Shown here piece after piece: positions 1 through 10,305 of a DNA stretch of 56,934 bases. This DNA comes from Bradyrhizobium sp. WSM1743 (GTDB lineage: Bacteria; Pseudomonadota; Alphaproteobacteria; Rhizobiales; Xanthobacteraceae). A model generated the notes under the pieces. That model was not told the DNA's origin, made no database searches, and was given only the letters and a program-made list of their open reading frames with translations. The stretch is from the NCBI RefSeq assembly GCF_000473065.1, contig NZ_KI421492.1, forward strand, positions 65,830 to 122,763. The letters are read 5' to 3'. The translations under genes and the position numbers were made by a program. Numbering within the stretch: position 1 is the first letter of the stretch; every line of letters begins with the position of its first letter.

Positions 1-1127
1 GCCTGAACCTTGAACTCCTCGACCGCGCCGGCCATCTCGCCGATCTCGTCCTTGCGCCCCAAACCCGGCAGCACGACGTCGAAATTGCCCGAGGCAAGCT
101 CCCGCATCGCCTTGCACATCGCGATCATCGGACGCGAGATACCGGTGCCGAGCAGGAAGGCGAGGACCGCGCCGAGCAGCGTGCCGCCGATAGCCAGCAT
201 CAGCACCAGTTGCTCGGTCTTTCCTATGGTCGCCTCCGACTCCGAATCCAGCCGCTGTTGTTCGGCGACGAGGTCCGCCTTCATGGCGGTCGCGCCTTGC
301 AAGATCGCACCGGCCGAGCCGTTCATCTCGGTGACGAGATCATCGACCAGCTTGGCGTTGGCGATCAGCTTCTCCAGCGCTTCGCGATAGGCCCCGAGCA
401 GCGCCTTGGCATCTTTGAGGCCAGCGACGATCTTGTCGTCCATGGAGTAGACCGCGCCAAGCGAGTTCTCGACGAATTTCAGCCGCGCCAGCGCGCTGGT
501 GGCGATCGCCTGGTCGGACGTCAGCACGAAATTGGTCGCCGCCGCACTCGCGGTCTGGAACTGGGCATTGACCTGCTTGGTGCCGAACTCGATCGCCTGT
601 GCTTCGGCGTCGGACGCGTTGTTGCCGATGTCGTCGAGCTTGTATTTCAGCTGGTTGGCGTTGCGGCTGAGCTGGTTCTGCACCAGCAGTGCGCTGTCGC
701 GCTTGGCCTGGAGCACCTTTGCGAAGGTCGCGGAGAACTTGGAAAACTCCTTGGCGAGCTTGTCGAGACTCTCCTGCCGCGCCGGCTTCTTGGCCCCCTT
801 GACGGCCTGGTCGATGGCATTCTTCAGGCTGCCTTCAGCATCCAGCGCCGCCTTGGCGTCGTCTTCCTTGCCGGTGACAACGAAATATTTGACGGCCGAA
901 CGATAGGCGAGCAGCTCGCGGTCGATGTTGCGGGCAAGATCGGCCTCGGACACGCTGCTGCGGTACGATCCGACCCCGGAGGCAACCCGTTCGAAGCCGA
1001 AATAGGAGAAGGCCATGCTGCCGGCGGAGATCACCAGCACGGCGGCGAAGCCGAGAATGATTTTAGCGCGGAACCTGAGGGTCGGAAATAATGTGCGCTT
1101 AGACGGCGACGCGATACGCCCAGACAT
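1..1127 (-). CDS. Methyl-accepting chemotaxis protein, N-terminal part (partial)
   Basis: The reading frame starts at an ATG at 1127 and runs off the left edge with no stop, so only about 375 residues are visible. A membrane segment near residues 23-44 (IILGFAAVLVISAGSMAF) is followed by a long, mostly helical periplasmic region (about 45-310). A second membrane segment (LVLMLAIGGTLLGAVLAFLL) and the start of a HAMP domain (ISRPMIAMCKAMRELASG) come next. This is the layout of a transmembrane chemoreceptor with a four-helix or helical-bimodular sensor. The cytoplasmic methylation and signalling hairpin that would confirm it lies outside the window. The ligand cannot be inferred. A HAMP-containing histidine kinase or cyclase is the alternative, but the sensor type favours a chemoreceptor. 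Confidence 0.8.
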   Translation of the reverse strand, partial: MSGRIASPSKRTLFPTLRFRAKIILGFAAVLVISAGSMAFSYFGFERVASGVGSYRSSVSEADLARNIDRELLAYRSAVKYFVVTGKEDDAKAALDAEGSLKNAIDQAVKGAKKPARQESLDKLAKEFSKFSATFAKVLQAKRDSALLVQNQLSRNANQLKYKLDDIGNNASDAEAQAIEFGTKQVNAQFQTASAAATNFVLTSDQAIATSALARLKFVENSLGAVYSMDDKIVAGLKDAKALLGAYREALEKLIANAKLVDDLVTEMNGSAGAILQGATAMKADLVAEQQRLDSESEATIGKTEQLVLMLAIGGTLLGAVLAFLLGTGISRPMIAMCKAMRELASGNFDVVLPGLGRKDEIGEMAGAVEEFKVQ

Positions 1128-1451
1128 TCCCAACCCCCATTATTCTATTCAGCCGCGATCTGGAGGCGCCTTCCCTCCGATCTGAATGCGCAAAACTAAG
1201 GCAGAATCGATAAAGGGCGGTAAATTTGGCACCTGCACAGGCACCTCGGCCAACGGCCGATTCAGAGACGATGACTGGCATCCCACACCAGCCCGCCCGC
1301 TGGCTCACAGCTCCATCAACCAAATCAATCGCACGCCGCCCTGCATCAATGACTTTTCCATGACGCCGGCGACCAAAATCCCAGTTGCAAAGTTCCGGCC
1401 CGCTGGTCTCTAATTAGAAACAATCAAAATCAATCCCGGGAGGACTCCACC
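1128..1451. other. Intergenic region between chemoreceptor and coxS
   Basis: This divergent gap of about 320 bases must hold the promoters of both flanking genes. An imperfect inverted repeat lies at about 1148-1185 (TTCAG...GGAGG and CCTCC...CTGAA). A clear ribosome-binding site, GGGAGGA, precedes coxS at about 1438-1444. I see no convincing gene here. The short frames on both strands lack a ribosome-binding site and coding character. Confidence 0.5.
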
Positions 1452-1937
1452 GTGTCTACAGTCAAACTGACGGTCAACGGCAAGGCCGTTGCTGTCGACG
1501 TCGAGGACCGCACGCTGCTGGTCCAGCTCCTGCGCGATCACCTCAATCTCACGGGAACCCATGTCGGCTGCGACACCAGCCAGTGTGGCGCCTGCGTCGT
1601 GCACATGGACGGCCGGGCGGTGAAATCCTGCACCATGCTGGCGGGACAAGCCGACGGCGCGAGCGTCACCACGATCGAAGGCATTGCCAAGGGCGAGGAG
1701 CTGCATCCGATGCAGGCCGCGTTCCGCGACAACCACGGCCTGCAATGCGGCTATTGCACGCCGGGCATGATCATGTCCGCGATCGACATCGTGCAGCGCC
1801 ACGGTGGCCAGCTCGACGAAGCCACCGTCCGCCAGGAGCTCGAGGGCAATATCTGCCGCTGCACCGGCTACCACAATATCGTGAAAGCCGTGCTGGATGC
1901 GGCCGGACGCATGAAGGTTGCGCAGGCGGCCGAATAA
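1452..1937 (+). CDS. coxS: 2Fe-2S subunit of a CO dehydrogenase/xanthine oxidase family enzyme
   Basis: This is the small iron-sulfur subunit of a molybdenum hydroxylase. It passes electrons from the Mo site to FAD through two [2Fe-2S] clusters. The plant-ferredoxin-type cluster is bound by C40, C45, C48 and C60. The second, helical-bundle cluster is bound by C99, C102, C135 and C137 (CGYC and CRC motifs). At 161 residues it has the usual length. The GTG start is preceded by GGGAGGA. It is the first gene of an S-L-M operon, the order typical of form II enzymes; form I CO dehydrogenases use M-S-L. The family is certain, the substrate is not. Confidence 0.95.
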   Translation: MSTVKLTVNGKAVAVDVEDRTLLVQLLRDHLNLTGTHVGCDTSQCGACVVHMDGRAVKSCTMLAGQADGASVTTIEGIAKGEELHPMQAAFRDNHGLQCGYCTPGMIMSAIDIVQRHGGQLDEATVRQELEGNICRCTGYHNIVKAVLDAAGRMKVAQAAE

Positions 1938-2018
1938 AGCGGCCGCCGCGAGAAGAAAACCACCGCCGCCTTCGAGGGAAAGCGCGGGTCAACAAATTTC
2001 CGGTCGGGAGGACCAGAC

Positions 2019-4361
<2,343 letters not shown>

Positions 4362-4376
4362 GAAGGAGGACCAAAG

Positions 4377-5177
4377 ATGTACCAGACCACCTATCATCGC
4401 CCCTCCTCTGTCGACGAAGCCGCCAGCCTGTTCGGCAAGAGCAGCGAGGCGAAATTCCTCGCTGGCGGGCAGACGCTGCTGCCGGTCATGAAGCAGCGCC
4501 TTGCGGCGCCGTCGGACGTGATCGATCTCGGCAGGATCAAGGAGCTGCAGGGCGTCGAATTGTCAGGCGACACGCTGACCATCAAGGCGGCCACAACCTA
4601 TTACGACATCATGCAGAATGCCGATGTGAAGAAGGCGATCCCTGCAATCGCCTATCTCACCTCGGTGCTCGGCGATCCCGCCGTGCGTTACCGCGGCACG
4701 ATCGGCGGCTCGATCGCCAACAACGATCCGGCCGCGGATTTCCCGGCCGCTCTGCTCGCGCTCGGCGCCACCGTGAAGACCAACAAGCGGTCGATCGCGG
4801 CGGAGGATTTCTTCCAGGGCCTGTTCACCACGGCACTGGAAGACGGCGAGATCATCACCGCCGTGTCGTTCCCGGTGCCGACGAAGGCAGGCTACGAAAA
4901 GATGCGACACCCGGCCTCGCGCTTCGCGCTGACCGGCGTGTTCGTGGCGCAGACCAAGTCGGGCGAGGTTCGGGTCGCCGCCACCGGCGCCTCGCAGAAT
5001 GGCGTGATGCGGGTGCCCGCAATCGAGGCCGCGCTGAAGGCGAACTGGTCGCCGGCAGCGATCGACAGCGTCAGCATTCCGGCGAGCGGATTGCTCGCTG
5101 ACATCCATGGCACGGCGGAGTACCGCGCCAACCTCGTCAAGGTGATGGCGCAGCGTGCGGTGGCGGCAGCGGGCTGA
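4377..5177 (+). CDS. coxM: FAD-binding medium subunit of the molybdenum hydroxylase
   Basis: This 266-residue protein carries the two FAD-binding signatures of the CoxM/xanthine dehydrogenase FAD domain: AGGQTLLPVMK near residue 32 and GTIGGSIANNDPAAD near residue 104. It would pass electrons from the CoxS clusters to a quinone or another acceptor. It lies 15 bases after coxL with a strong AAGGAGGA ribosome-binding site. The operon ends 34 bases downstream at a strong hairpin terminator, so coxS, coxL and coxM form a complete three-gene unit. Confidence 0.94.
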   Translation: MYQTTYHRPSSVDEAASLFGKSSEAKFLAGGQTLLPVMKQRLAAPSDVIDLGRIKELQGVELSGDTLTIKAATTYYDIMQNADVKKAIPAIAYLTSVLGDPAVRYRGTIGGSIANNDPAADFPAALLALGATVKTNKRSIAAEDFFQGLFTTALEDGEIITAVSFPVPTKAGYEKMRHPASRFALTGVFVAQTKSGEVRVAATGASQNGVMRVPAIEAALKANWSPAAIDSVSIPASGLLADIHGTAEYRANLVKVMAQRAVAAAG

Positions 5178-5211
5178 CGATCCCGCGCCAGCGTCTCAGC
5201 ACAAATTTTCC

Positions 5212-5246
5212 GCGGCGCGCACTCCGGTGCGCGCCGCTTTTATTAT
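5212..5246 (+). terminator. Rho-independent terminator after coxM
   Basis: A perfect 11-bp stem (5212-5222 with 5227-5237) and a 4-base loop TCCG are followed by the T-rich tail TTTTATTAT. It ends the coxSLM transcript and separates it from the CaiB-family gene. Confidence 0.9.
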
Positions 5247-5248
5247 GC

Positions 5249-5260
5249 GCCTATGCATGA
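5249..5260 (+). promoter_or_regulatory. GCCTATGCATGA element
   Basis: This 12-base element matches at 11 of 12 positions a sequence found in the hppD/Lrp gap (7810-7821) and upstream of the truncated permease (48938-48927, minus strand). It lies just after the coxM terminator and about 130 bases before the CaiB-family gene, where an operator could sit. A regulatory function is inference only. Confidence 0.3.
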
Positions 5261-5386
5261 AAACAGCTTGCCTCGCTGGCGTGAAGGCGGGAAAAGTTAA
5301 TCAGCCAATTAACTCGCCCCCAAGAGCAACGTCAGAGGCGCCTGCCGGATCACCGGCACTTGCCCGCGATCCGAGGAAACAACAAC

Positions 5387-6496
5387 GTGCTCGATAAACC
5401 CACCCAAAACTCGTCCATCCGCACCTCCGGCCCGCTCTCGGGCTTCCGCATCGTCGAGTTCGCCGGCATCGGCCCCGGCCCGTTCGCCTGCATGATGCTG
5501 GCCGACATGGGTGCCGACGTCGTCACGCTCGACCGGGTCGGTGCCAAGAAGAGCATGAAGTCGGTGGCGGGCCGCGGCCGCAAGGTGATCGAGCTCGACC
5601 TCAAGGACAAGGCGGCGATCGCAGAGGTGCTCGACTTGCTCGCCAGCGCCGATGCGCTGGTCGAAGGTTTCCGTCCCGGCGTGATGGAGCGGCTCGGGCT
5701 CGGGCCGGACGTCGTGCTCGCGCGCAACCCGAAACTGGTCTATGGCCGCATGACCGGCTGGGGCCAGGAAGGCCCGCTCGCCAACGCCGCCGGCCATGAC
5801 ATCAACTACATCTCCATCACCGGCGCGCTCGCCGCGATCGGCACGGAGGAAGCGCCGGTGCCGCCGCTCAACCTGGTCGGCGATTTCGGCGGCGGTGCGC
5901 TCTATCTCGTCGTCGGCGTGCTCGCAGCGCTCCTGGAAGCGCAAAAGTCCGGCAAGGGGCAGGTGGTCGACGCCGCGATGTGCGACGGCGCGGCCTCGCT
6001 GATGTCGTTCTTCTTCGACATGACCACGCTCGGCCGCTGGACCGAGGGCCGCAACCAGAACTTCCTCGACGGCGGCGCGCATTTCTACGGCGTCTATGAA
6101 TGCGCCTGCGGACACTTCATTTCAATCGGCTCGATCGAGCCACAATTCTACGCGCTGCTGCGCGAGCATGCGGGCCTGACGGATGCGGATTTCGACGCGC
6201 AGATGGACCGCAAGGCCTGGCCGGCGCTGAAGGAGAAGCTGAAGGCCGTGTTCAAGAGCAAGACGCGCGAGGACTGGTGCAAGATCATGGAAGGCACCGA
6301 CATCTGCTTCGCGCCGGTGCTGACCATGTCGGAAGCCACGCAGCATCCGCACATGGTCGCGCGCAACGTTTTCATCGAACGCCACGGCGTGAAGCAGCCG
6401 GCGCCCGCGCCGCGGTTTTCGCGTACGCCGTCGGCCGTGCGCGAGCCGGAAGCGGCGGATATCGCCGCGGTGACGAAGGCGTGGGCCGGGCGTTAG
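5387..6496 (+). CDS. CaiB/BaiF family protein, alpha-methylacyl-CoA racemase-like
   Basis: This is a class III CoA-transferase-fold protein of 369 residues. It keeps the three residues used by alpha-methylacyl-CoA racemases: H137 in GHDINY, D166 in LVGDFGGG and E238 in YECACG followed by SIEPQFY. It therefore probably racemises 2-methylacyl-CoA thioesters, as in breakdown of branched chains or side chains. A formyl-CoA or carnitine-CoA-type transferase is the alternative, but the H/D/E set argues against it. I chose the GTG at 5387 because GAGGAAA stands about 8 bases before it; an upstream TTG at 5360 has no such site. The gene is separated from coxSLM by a terminator. Confidence 0.88.
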   Translation: MLDKPTQNSSIRTSGPLSGFRIVEFAGIGPGPFACMMLADMGADVVTLDRVGAKKSMKSVAGRGRKVIELDLKDKAAIAEVLDLLASADALVEGFRPGVMERLGLGPDVVLARNPKLVYGRMTGWGQEGPLANAAGHDINYISITGALAAIGTEEAPVPPLNLVGDFGGGALYLVVGVLAALLEAQKSGKGQVVDAAMCDGAASLMSFFFDMTTLGRWTEGRNQNFLDGGAHFYGVYECACGHFISIGSIEPQFYALLREHAGLTDADFDAQMDRKAWPALKEKLKAVFKSKTREDWCKIMEGTDICFAPVLTMSEATQHPHMVARNVFIERHGVKQPAPAPRFSRTPSAVREPEAADIAAVTKAWAGR

Positions 6497-6524
6497 ACTC
6501 TCTGCTTTCGCTTCAATCATCACT

Positions 6525-6570
6525 GTCGTCCCGGACAAGCGAGCGGAGCGGAGCGCTGATCCGGGACGAC
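6525..6570. repeat. Intergenic palindrome, family D (copy 1)
   Basis: The inverted termini GTCGTCCCGG and CCGGGACGAC enclose a short spacer ending in GCGGAGCGCTGAT. The element sits in the convergent gap between the CaiB-family gene and hppD. A related element lies at 43713-43780. Confidence 0.8.
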
Positions 6571-6608
6571 AGCTTTGGATGATGCGCGAGCGTGGCTATC
6601 GCGCCGCC

Positions 6609-7727
6609 CTACGCCGCGTTCTCCACCTTCAGCACCCCGCGGCGGATCTGATCCTCCTCGATCGATTCGAACAGGGCCTTGAAATTGCCCTCGCCAAAAC
6701 CGTCGTCGCCCTTGCGCTGGATGAACTCGAAGAAGATCGGGCCGATCGCGTTGGCCGAGAAGATCTGCAGCAGCACCTTGGTCTGGCCGCCCTCGACCAC
6801 GCCTTCGCCGTCGATCAGGATACCGTTCTTCCGGAGCCGTGCGAGGTCTTCGCCGTGCTTGGGCAGGCGCGCATCGATCCGCTCGAAATAGGTGTCGGGC
6901 GGCGACGGCATGAAGGGCAGGCCGGCTTCGCGCAGGCCTTCGATGGTGCGGTAGATGTCGCGGCAGCCGCAGGCGATGTGCTGGATGCCTTCGCCGCGAT
7001 AGGTCTTGAGATATTCCTCGATCTGGCCGGAATCGCCGGCATCCTCGTTGATCGGAATCCGGATCTTGCCGTCCGGGCTGGTCAGCGCGCGCGAGAACAG
7101 GCCCGAGGCGCGGCCCTCGATGTCGAAGAAACGGATCTGGCGGAAGTTGAACAGTTTTTCGTAGAAGCCGGCCCAGACATCCATGCGGCCGCGATGGACG
7201 TTATGGGTGAGATGGTCGAGATAGAACAGGCCGGCGCCGACCGGCCGCGGATCGCGCGCGCCCAGCCATTCGAATTCGGCATCGTAGGCCGAACCCTTGT
7301 CACCGTAGCGATCGACGAGATAAAGCAGGCTGCCGCCGATGCCCTTGATCGCGGGCACGTCGAGCGTCTTCTGCGCGGATGATGCATCGGCAGGCTCGGC
7401 GCCGAGCGCGATCGCACGATCATACGCCGCCTGAGCATCGACCACACGGAATGCCATCGATGGCGCGCAGGGGCCGTGCGCCGCGACGAACTCATAGCCG
7501 TGGGTGCCCGGCTCCTCGTTGACGAGATAGTTGATGTCGCCCTGGCGATAGACTGTGATCTTCTTGGTTCTATGCCGCGCGACGGGTGCATAGCCCATCA
7601 GCTTGAACAGCGCGTGCAGCTCTTCCGGATTGGGATGCGCGTATTCGACGAACTCGAAGCCGTCGGTGCCCATCGGATTGTCGGCACTGATCGTGGCCGG
7701 CGGTGCATCGTGCGGAAACGGACCCAT
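6609..7727 (-). CDS. hppD: 4-hydroxyphenylpyruvate dioxygenase
   Basis: This enzyme converts 4-hydroxyphenylpyruvate, from tyrosine, to homogentisate with a non-heme Fe(II). The three iron ligands are visible as H172 (LDHLTHNV), H250 (GIQHIACGCRDI) and E334 (IFFEFIQRKGDDGFGEGN). The last segment also contains the C-terminal family signature. The length of 372 residues is normal. The ATG at 7727 follows GGGAGAACACC. It is transcribed divergently from an Lrp-family gene, the probable regulator. Its product feeds HmgA, encoded about 2.6 kb further along the window. Confidence 0.97.
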   Translation of the reverse strand: MGPFPHDAPPATISADNPMGTDGFEFVEYAHPNPEELHALFKLMGYAPVARHRTKKITVYRQGDINYLVNEEPGTHGYEFVAAHGPCAPSMAFRVVDAQAAYDRAIALGAEPADASSAQKTLDVPAIKGIGGSLLYLVDRYGDKGSAYDAEFEWLGARDPRPVGAGLFYLDHLTHNVHRGRMDVWAGFYEKLFNFRQIRFFDIEGRASGLFSRALTSPDGKIRIPINEDAGDSGQIEEYLKTYRGEGIQHIACGCRDIYRTIEGLREAGLPFMPSPPDTYFERIDARLPKHGEDLARLRKNGILIDGEGVVEGGQTKVLLQIFSANAIGPIFFEFIQRKGDDGFGEGNFKALFESIEEDQIRRGVLKVENAA

Positions 7728-7809
7728 GGTGTTCTCCCAAATTGCTGCTGACAGGAATTATCCTTCGTGCAGCGCGCAAGGGGCGTGCAAACAGGCCGCG
7801 ATTCCGCTA

Positions 7810-7834
7810 GCCTATGCACGACTTGTGCATGAAT
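7810..7834. promoter_or_regulatory. Candidate operator in the hppD/Lrp divergent gap
   Basis: A perfect inverted repeat, ATGCAC-N5-GTGCAT (7814-7830), lies in the 121-base gap between the two start codons, 18 bases before the Lrp start. The 12-mer GCCTATGCACGA at 7810-7821 recurs exactly, on the opposite strand, at 48927-48938. It could be the site of the adjacent Lrp protein or of a regulator shared by these loci. Confidence 0.5.
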
Positions 7835-7848
7835 TTGGCGATTGACGC

Positions 7849-8328
7849 ATGATCTCCGTGGATGCCTTCGACCTCAAGATCCTGGGTGCGCTGCAGGACG
7901 ACGGCCGCCTCACCAACCAGGAGCTTGCCGACCTAGCTGGCCTCTCCGCCTCGCAATGCTCGCGGCGGCGGATGCGGCTGGAGGAGGAGAAGGTGATATC
8001 AGGCTATCACGCTGATCTTTCCAGCGAGGCGCTCGGCTTCGGCGTGATCGCCTTCATCCAGGTCGGGCTTGCGACCCACTCGCCGGACAACTCCAAACGC
8101 TTCCGCGCGCTGGTGAACCGGATCGACGAGATCCAGGAGGCGTATTCTCTGACGGGCGATGCCGACTACGTGCTCAAAGCTGTGCTGCGCGACCTCAAGG
8201 GCCTCTCCAACCTCGTCAACGACGTCTTGATGCCGCACCAGAGCGTGGCGCATGTGCGCTCCTCGATCGTGCTGGACAGGCTGAAGGAGAGCTCGAAGCT
8301 GCCGCTCAAGGAGATCAAGCCCGGCTGA
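7849..8328 (+). CDS. Lrp/AsnC family transcriptional regulator
   Basis: This 159-residue protein has an N-terminal winged helix-turn-helix (about residues 4-55, DLKILGALQDDGRLTNQELA) and a C-terminal RAM ligand-binding domain (about 70-145). Lrp-family proteins bind amino acids or related small molecules as octamers or dimers. Because it is divergent from hppD, it probably senses tyrosine, phenylalanine or 4-hydroxyphenylpyruvate and controls hppD; that is inference from position. Its start overlaps no other gene. Confidence 0.92.
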   Translation: MISVDAFDLKILGALQDDGRLTNQELADLAGLSASQCSRRRMRLEEEKVISGYHADLSSEALGFGVIAFIQVGLATHSPDNSKRFRALVNRIDEIQEAYSLTGDADYVLKAVLRDLKGLSNLVNDVLMPHQSVAHVRSSIVLDRLKESSKLPLKEIKPG

Positions 8329-8402
8329 AATCGAGGGAACTATGGCATTCGCGCGACGCGCGCGATCTGCGATGATCGCAGCTCCATGTCCGGAGATTCA
8401 AC

Positions 8403-8714
8403 ATGGCGCTCCAGCTGCGACCGAACTGCGAATATTGCGACCGCGACCTGCCGCCTGACGCGACGGATGCGCGGATCTGCTCCTATGAATGCACGTTCTG
8501 TGCGGACTGCGTCGAGACCAAGCTGTTCAATGTCTGCCCGAACTGCGGCGGCGGCTTTGCCCCGCGCCCGATCAGGCCGGCGCAGGAATGGCGGGCGGGC
8601 GTGTGCACGAGCAAACAGGTCCCGTCCGACAAGCGGGTGCATCTGAAGTACAGCGTGGAGGACATCGCGGCACATTGCGCGCGGGTGCGCGACGTGCCGC
8701 CGGAGAAACGGTAG
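8403..8714 (+). CDS. DUF1272 domain-containing small zinc-binding protein
   Basis: This 103-residue protein has a dense cysteine pattern (NCEYCDRDL, CSYECTFCADC, CPNCGGGF) typical of DUF1272, a probable zinc-ribbon protein. The function is unknown. A short gap after the Lrp gene would allow co-transcription, but each may have its own promoter. Confidence 0.85.
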   Translation: MALQLRPNCEYCDRDLPPDATDARICSYECTFCADCVETKLFNVCPNCGGGFAPRPIRPAQEWRAGVCTSKQVPSDKRVHLKYSVEDIAAHCARVRDVPPEKR

Positions 8715-8724
8715 GCTCTCTCCA

Positions 8725-8811
8725 CGTCATTGCGAGGAGCCCTTGCGACGAAGCAATCCAGACTGCCGCCGCGGAGAGATTCTGGATTGCTTCGCTGCGC
8801 TCGCAATGACG
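8725..8811. repeat. Intergenic palindrome, family B
   Basis: The inverted termini CGTCATTGCGAGGAGC and GCTCGCAATGACG are joined to inner arms AGCAATCCAGA and TCTGGATTGCT. Together they form a long hairpin of about 87 bases in the convergent gap between the DUF1272 gene and fahA. This is the only copy of its family here. Confidence 0.85.
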
Positions 8812-8833
8812 GAGGCTGTGGCAGGGACCGAGA

Positions 8834-10105
8834 CTACTCCGCCGCCAGAATCGTCCCCTCGACCTCGCCGAAGCCAATGCGATAGCCGTTGCCTTGGCAC
8901 CAGCCGCGCATCACGAGGCTGTCGCCATCTTCCAGGAACGAGCGCTTGGCGCCGCCGGGCAATTCGACCGGCTCGGTACCGTTCCAGCTGATCTCAAGCA
9001 GGCTGCCGCGCTGGTTCTTCTCCGGCCCGGAGATGGTGCCGGACCCGAGGAGATCACCGATATTCATGGCGCAGCCGCTTGAGGCGTGGTGCATCAATTG
9101 CTGCACCGAGGACCAGTACATGTATTTGAAATTGGTGCGGCTGATGCTGGCGGGCGCATTGGCATCCGCGGCGCGCAAGGAGACGTCGAGCTCGACATCG
9201 TAGTTCTGCGGCTTGGCCTGCCTGAGATAGTTGAGCGGCACCGGCTCCTGCTCCGGGCCCTCCAGGCGGAACGGCTCCAGCGCCTCGCGCGTCACCACCC
9301 AGGGACTGATCGAGGTCGCGAAGGCTTTTGCGAGGAACGGCCCGAGCGGCACATATTCCCACTGCTGGATGTCGCGCGCGCTCCAGTCGTTGAGCAGCAC
9401 GAAGCCGAAGATCATCTCCTCCGCCTGTTGCTCACTGAGCATGCCGCCCATCGGCGAGGGCTGGCCGATCACGACGCCCATCTCCAGCTCGAAATCGAGC
9501 CGCTTGCACGGCGCAAAGCTCGGCAGCTCCACATTCGGCGGCTTCAGCTGCCCGCGCGGCCGCTTCACCTTGGTGCCGGAGACCACGACGGTGGAAGCAC
9601 GGCCGTTATAGGCGATCGGCATGTGCAGCCAGTTCGGCTGCAGCGCGTTGTCCTTGCCGCGGAACATGACGCCGACATTGGTGGCGTGCTCCTTCGAGGA
9701 ATAGAAGTCGGTGTAGCCGGAGACCGTGAAGGGCAGATGCAGTCTCGCATCGCGCATCGGCACGAGTGCGCGGCTGCGCAGCTCCGCGTTGTCGCGCAGC
9801 TCCGGATTGTCGTGCCGCAACAGCTCGCTGATACGGGCGCGGGTTTTCGACCAGACCTTTGGACCCAGCGCCATGAACGGATTGAGCGAGGCGCCGGAGA
9901 AAACGCCGAGCGGGCCGACATCGAGCCGGGAATCCTGCTCCAGCTCCCAGAGATCGAGCACGTAATTGCCGATTGCCACCCCAACCCGCGGCGTCGGATT
10001 GGACGCGGTCGAGAACACGCCATAGGGCAAGTTCTGGATCGGAAAGTCCGAGGAAGGATCGACGTCGATGAAGGAGCGGAGGCTGGGGTCGTTGGGGTGG
10101 GGCAT
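8834..10105 (-). CDS. fahA: Fumarylacetoacetase
   Basis: This is the last step of the homogentisate pathway: it hydrolyses fumarylacetoacetate to fumarate and acetoacetate. The N-terminal SH3-like domain (to about residue 115) precedes the catalytic domain with YTDFYSSKEHATNVG, the metal-binding LDFELEMGVVIG and NDWSARDIQQWEYVPLGPF. The open frame continues about 140 codons further upstream, but that extension translates the palindrome at 10143-10297. The ATG at 10105 (MPHPNDPSLRSF) gives the normal length of 423 residues. It probably belongs to the hmgA operon, separated from it by the palindrome. Confidence 0.96.
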   Translation of the reverse strand: MPHPNDPSLRSFIDVDPSSDFPIQNLPYGVFSTASNPTPRVGVAIGNYVLDLWELEQDSRLDVGPLGVFSGASLNPFMALGPKVWSKTRARISELLRHDNPELRDNAELRSRALVPMRDARLHLPFTVSGYTDFYSSKEHATNVGVMFRGKDNALQPNWLHMPIAYNGRASTVVVSGTKVKRPRGQLKPPNVELPSFAPCKRLDFELEMGVVIGQPSPMGGMLSEQQAEEMIFGFVLLNDWSARDIQQWEYVPLGPFLAKAFATSISPWVVTREALEPFRLEGPEQEPVPLNYLRQAKPQNYDVELDVSLRAADANAPASISRTNFKYMYWSSVQQLMHHASSGCAMNIGDLLGSGTISGPEKNQRGSLLEISWNGTEPVELPGGAKRSFLEDGDSLVMRGWCQGNGYRIGFGEVEGTILAAE

Positions 10106-10142
10106 GTTTCTCCCGATGCAAATTCTGATGCTGAACTCTTTC

Positions 10143-10297
10143 ACCCTCCCCTGGAGGGGGAGGGTCGGTTCGCATGAAGCGGAGCGGAATGCGAAACGGG
10201 GTGGGGTGATCTCTCCACTCGGGCACCGCCTCAATGGAGAGACTGTCACCCCACCCCGCTCGCTGACGCGAGCGACCCTCCCCCTCCAGGGGAGGGT
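10143..10297. repeat. Large intergenic palindrome, family A (copy 1)
   Basis: The perfect 25-base inverted termini (10143-10167 and 10273-10297) begin ACCCTCCCCTGGAGG. Inner inverted arms GGGGTGGGGTGA and TCACCCCACCCC give one long hairpin. It lies between hmgA and fahA on the same strand. A second, longer copy with the same termini lies at 38243-38419. Confidence 0.93.
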
Positions 10298-10305
10298 AAG
10301 CAAGA

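Noticed and set aside
210..1091. Long plus-strand open frame of 293 codons
   Set aside because: It is antisense to the chemoreceptor, which has membrane segments and a HAMP domain; the plus-strand product is arginine/aspartate-rich without recognisable domains.
1225..1250. TGGCACCTGCACAGGC as a sigma-54 promoter
   Set aside because: The -12 element (TTGC) is absent at the required distance.
10143..10297. Palindrome as part of a CRISPR array
   Set aside because: There is one copy per locus, with no regular spacers and no cas genes.
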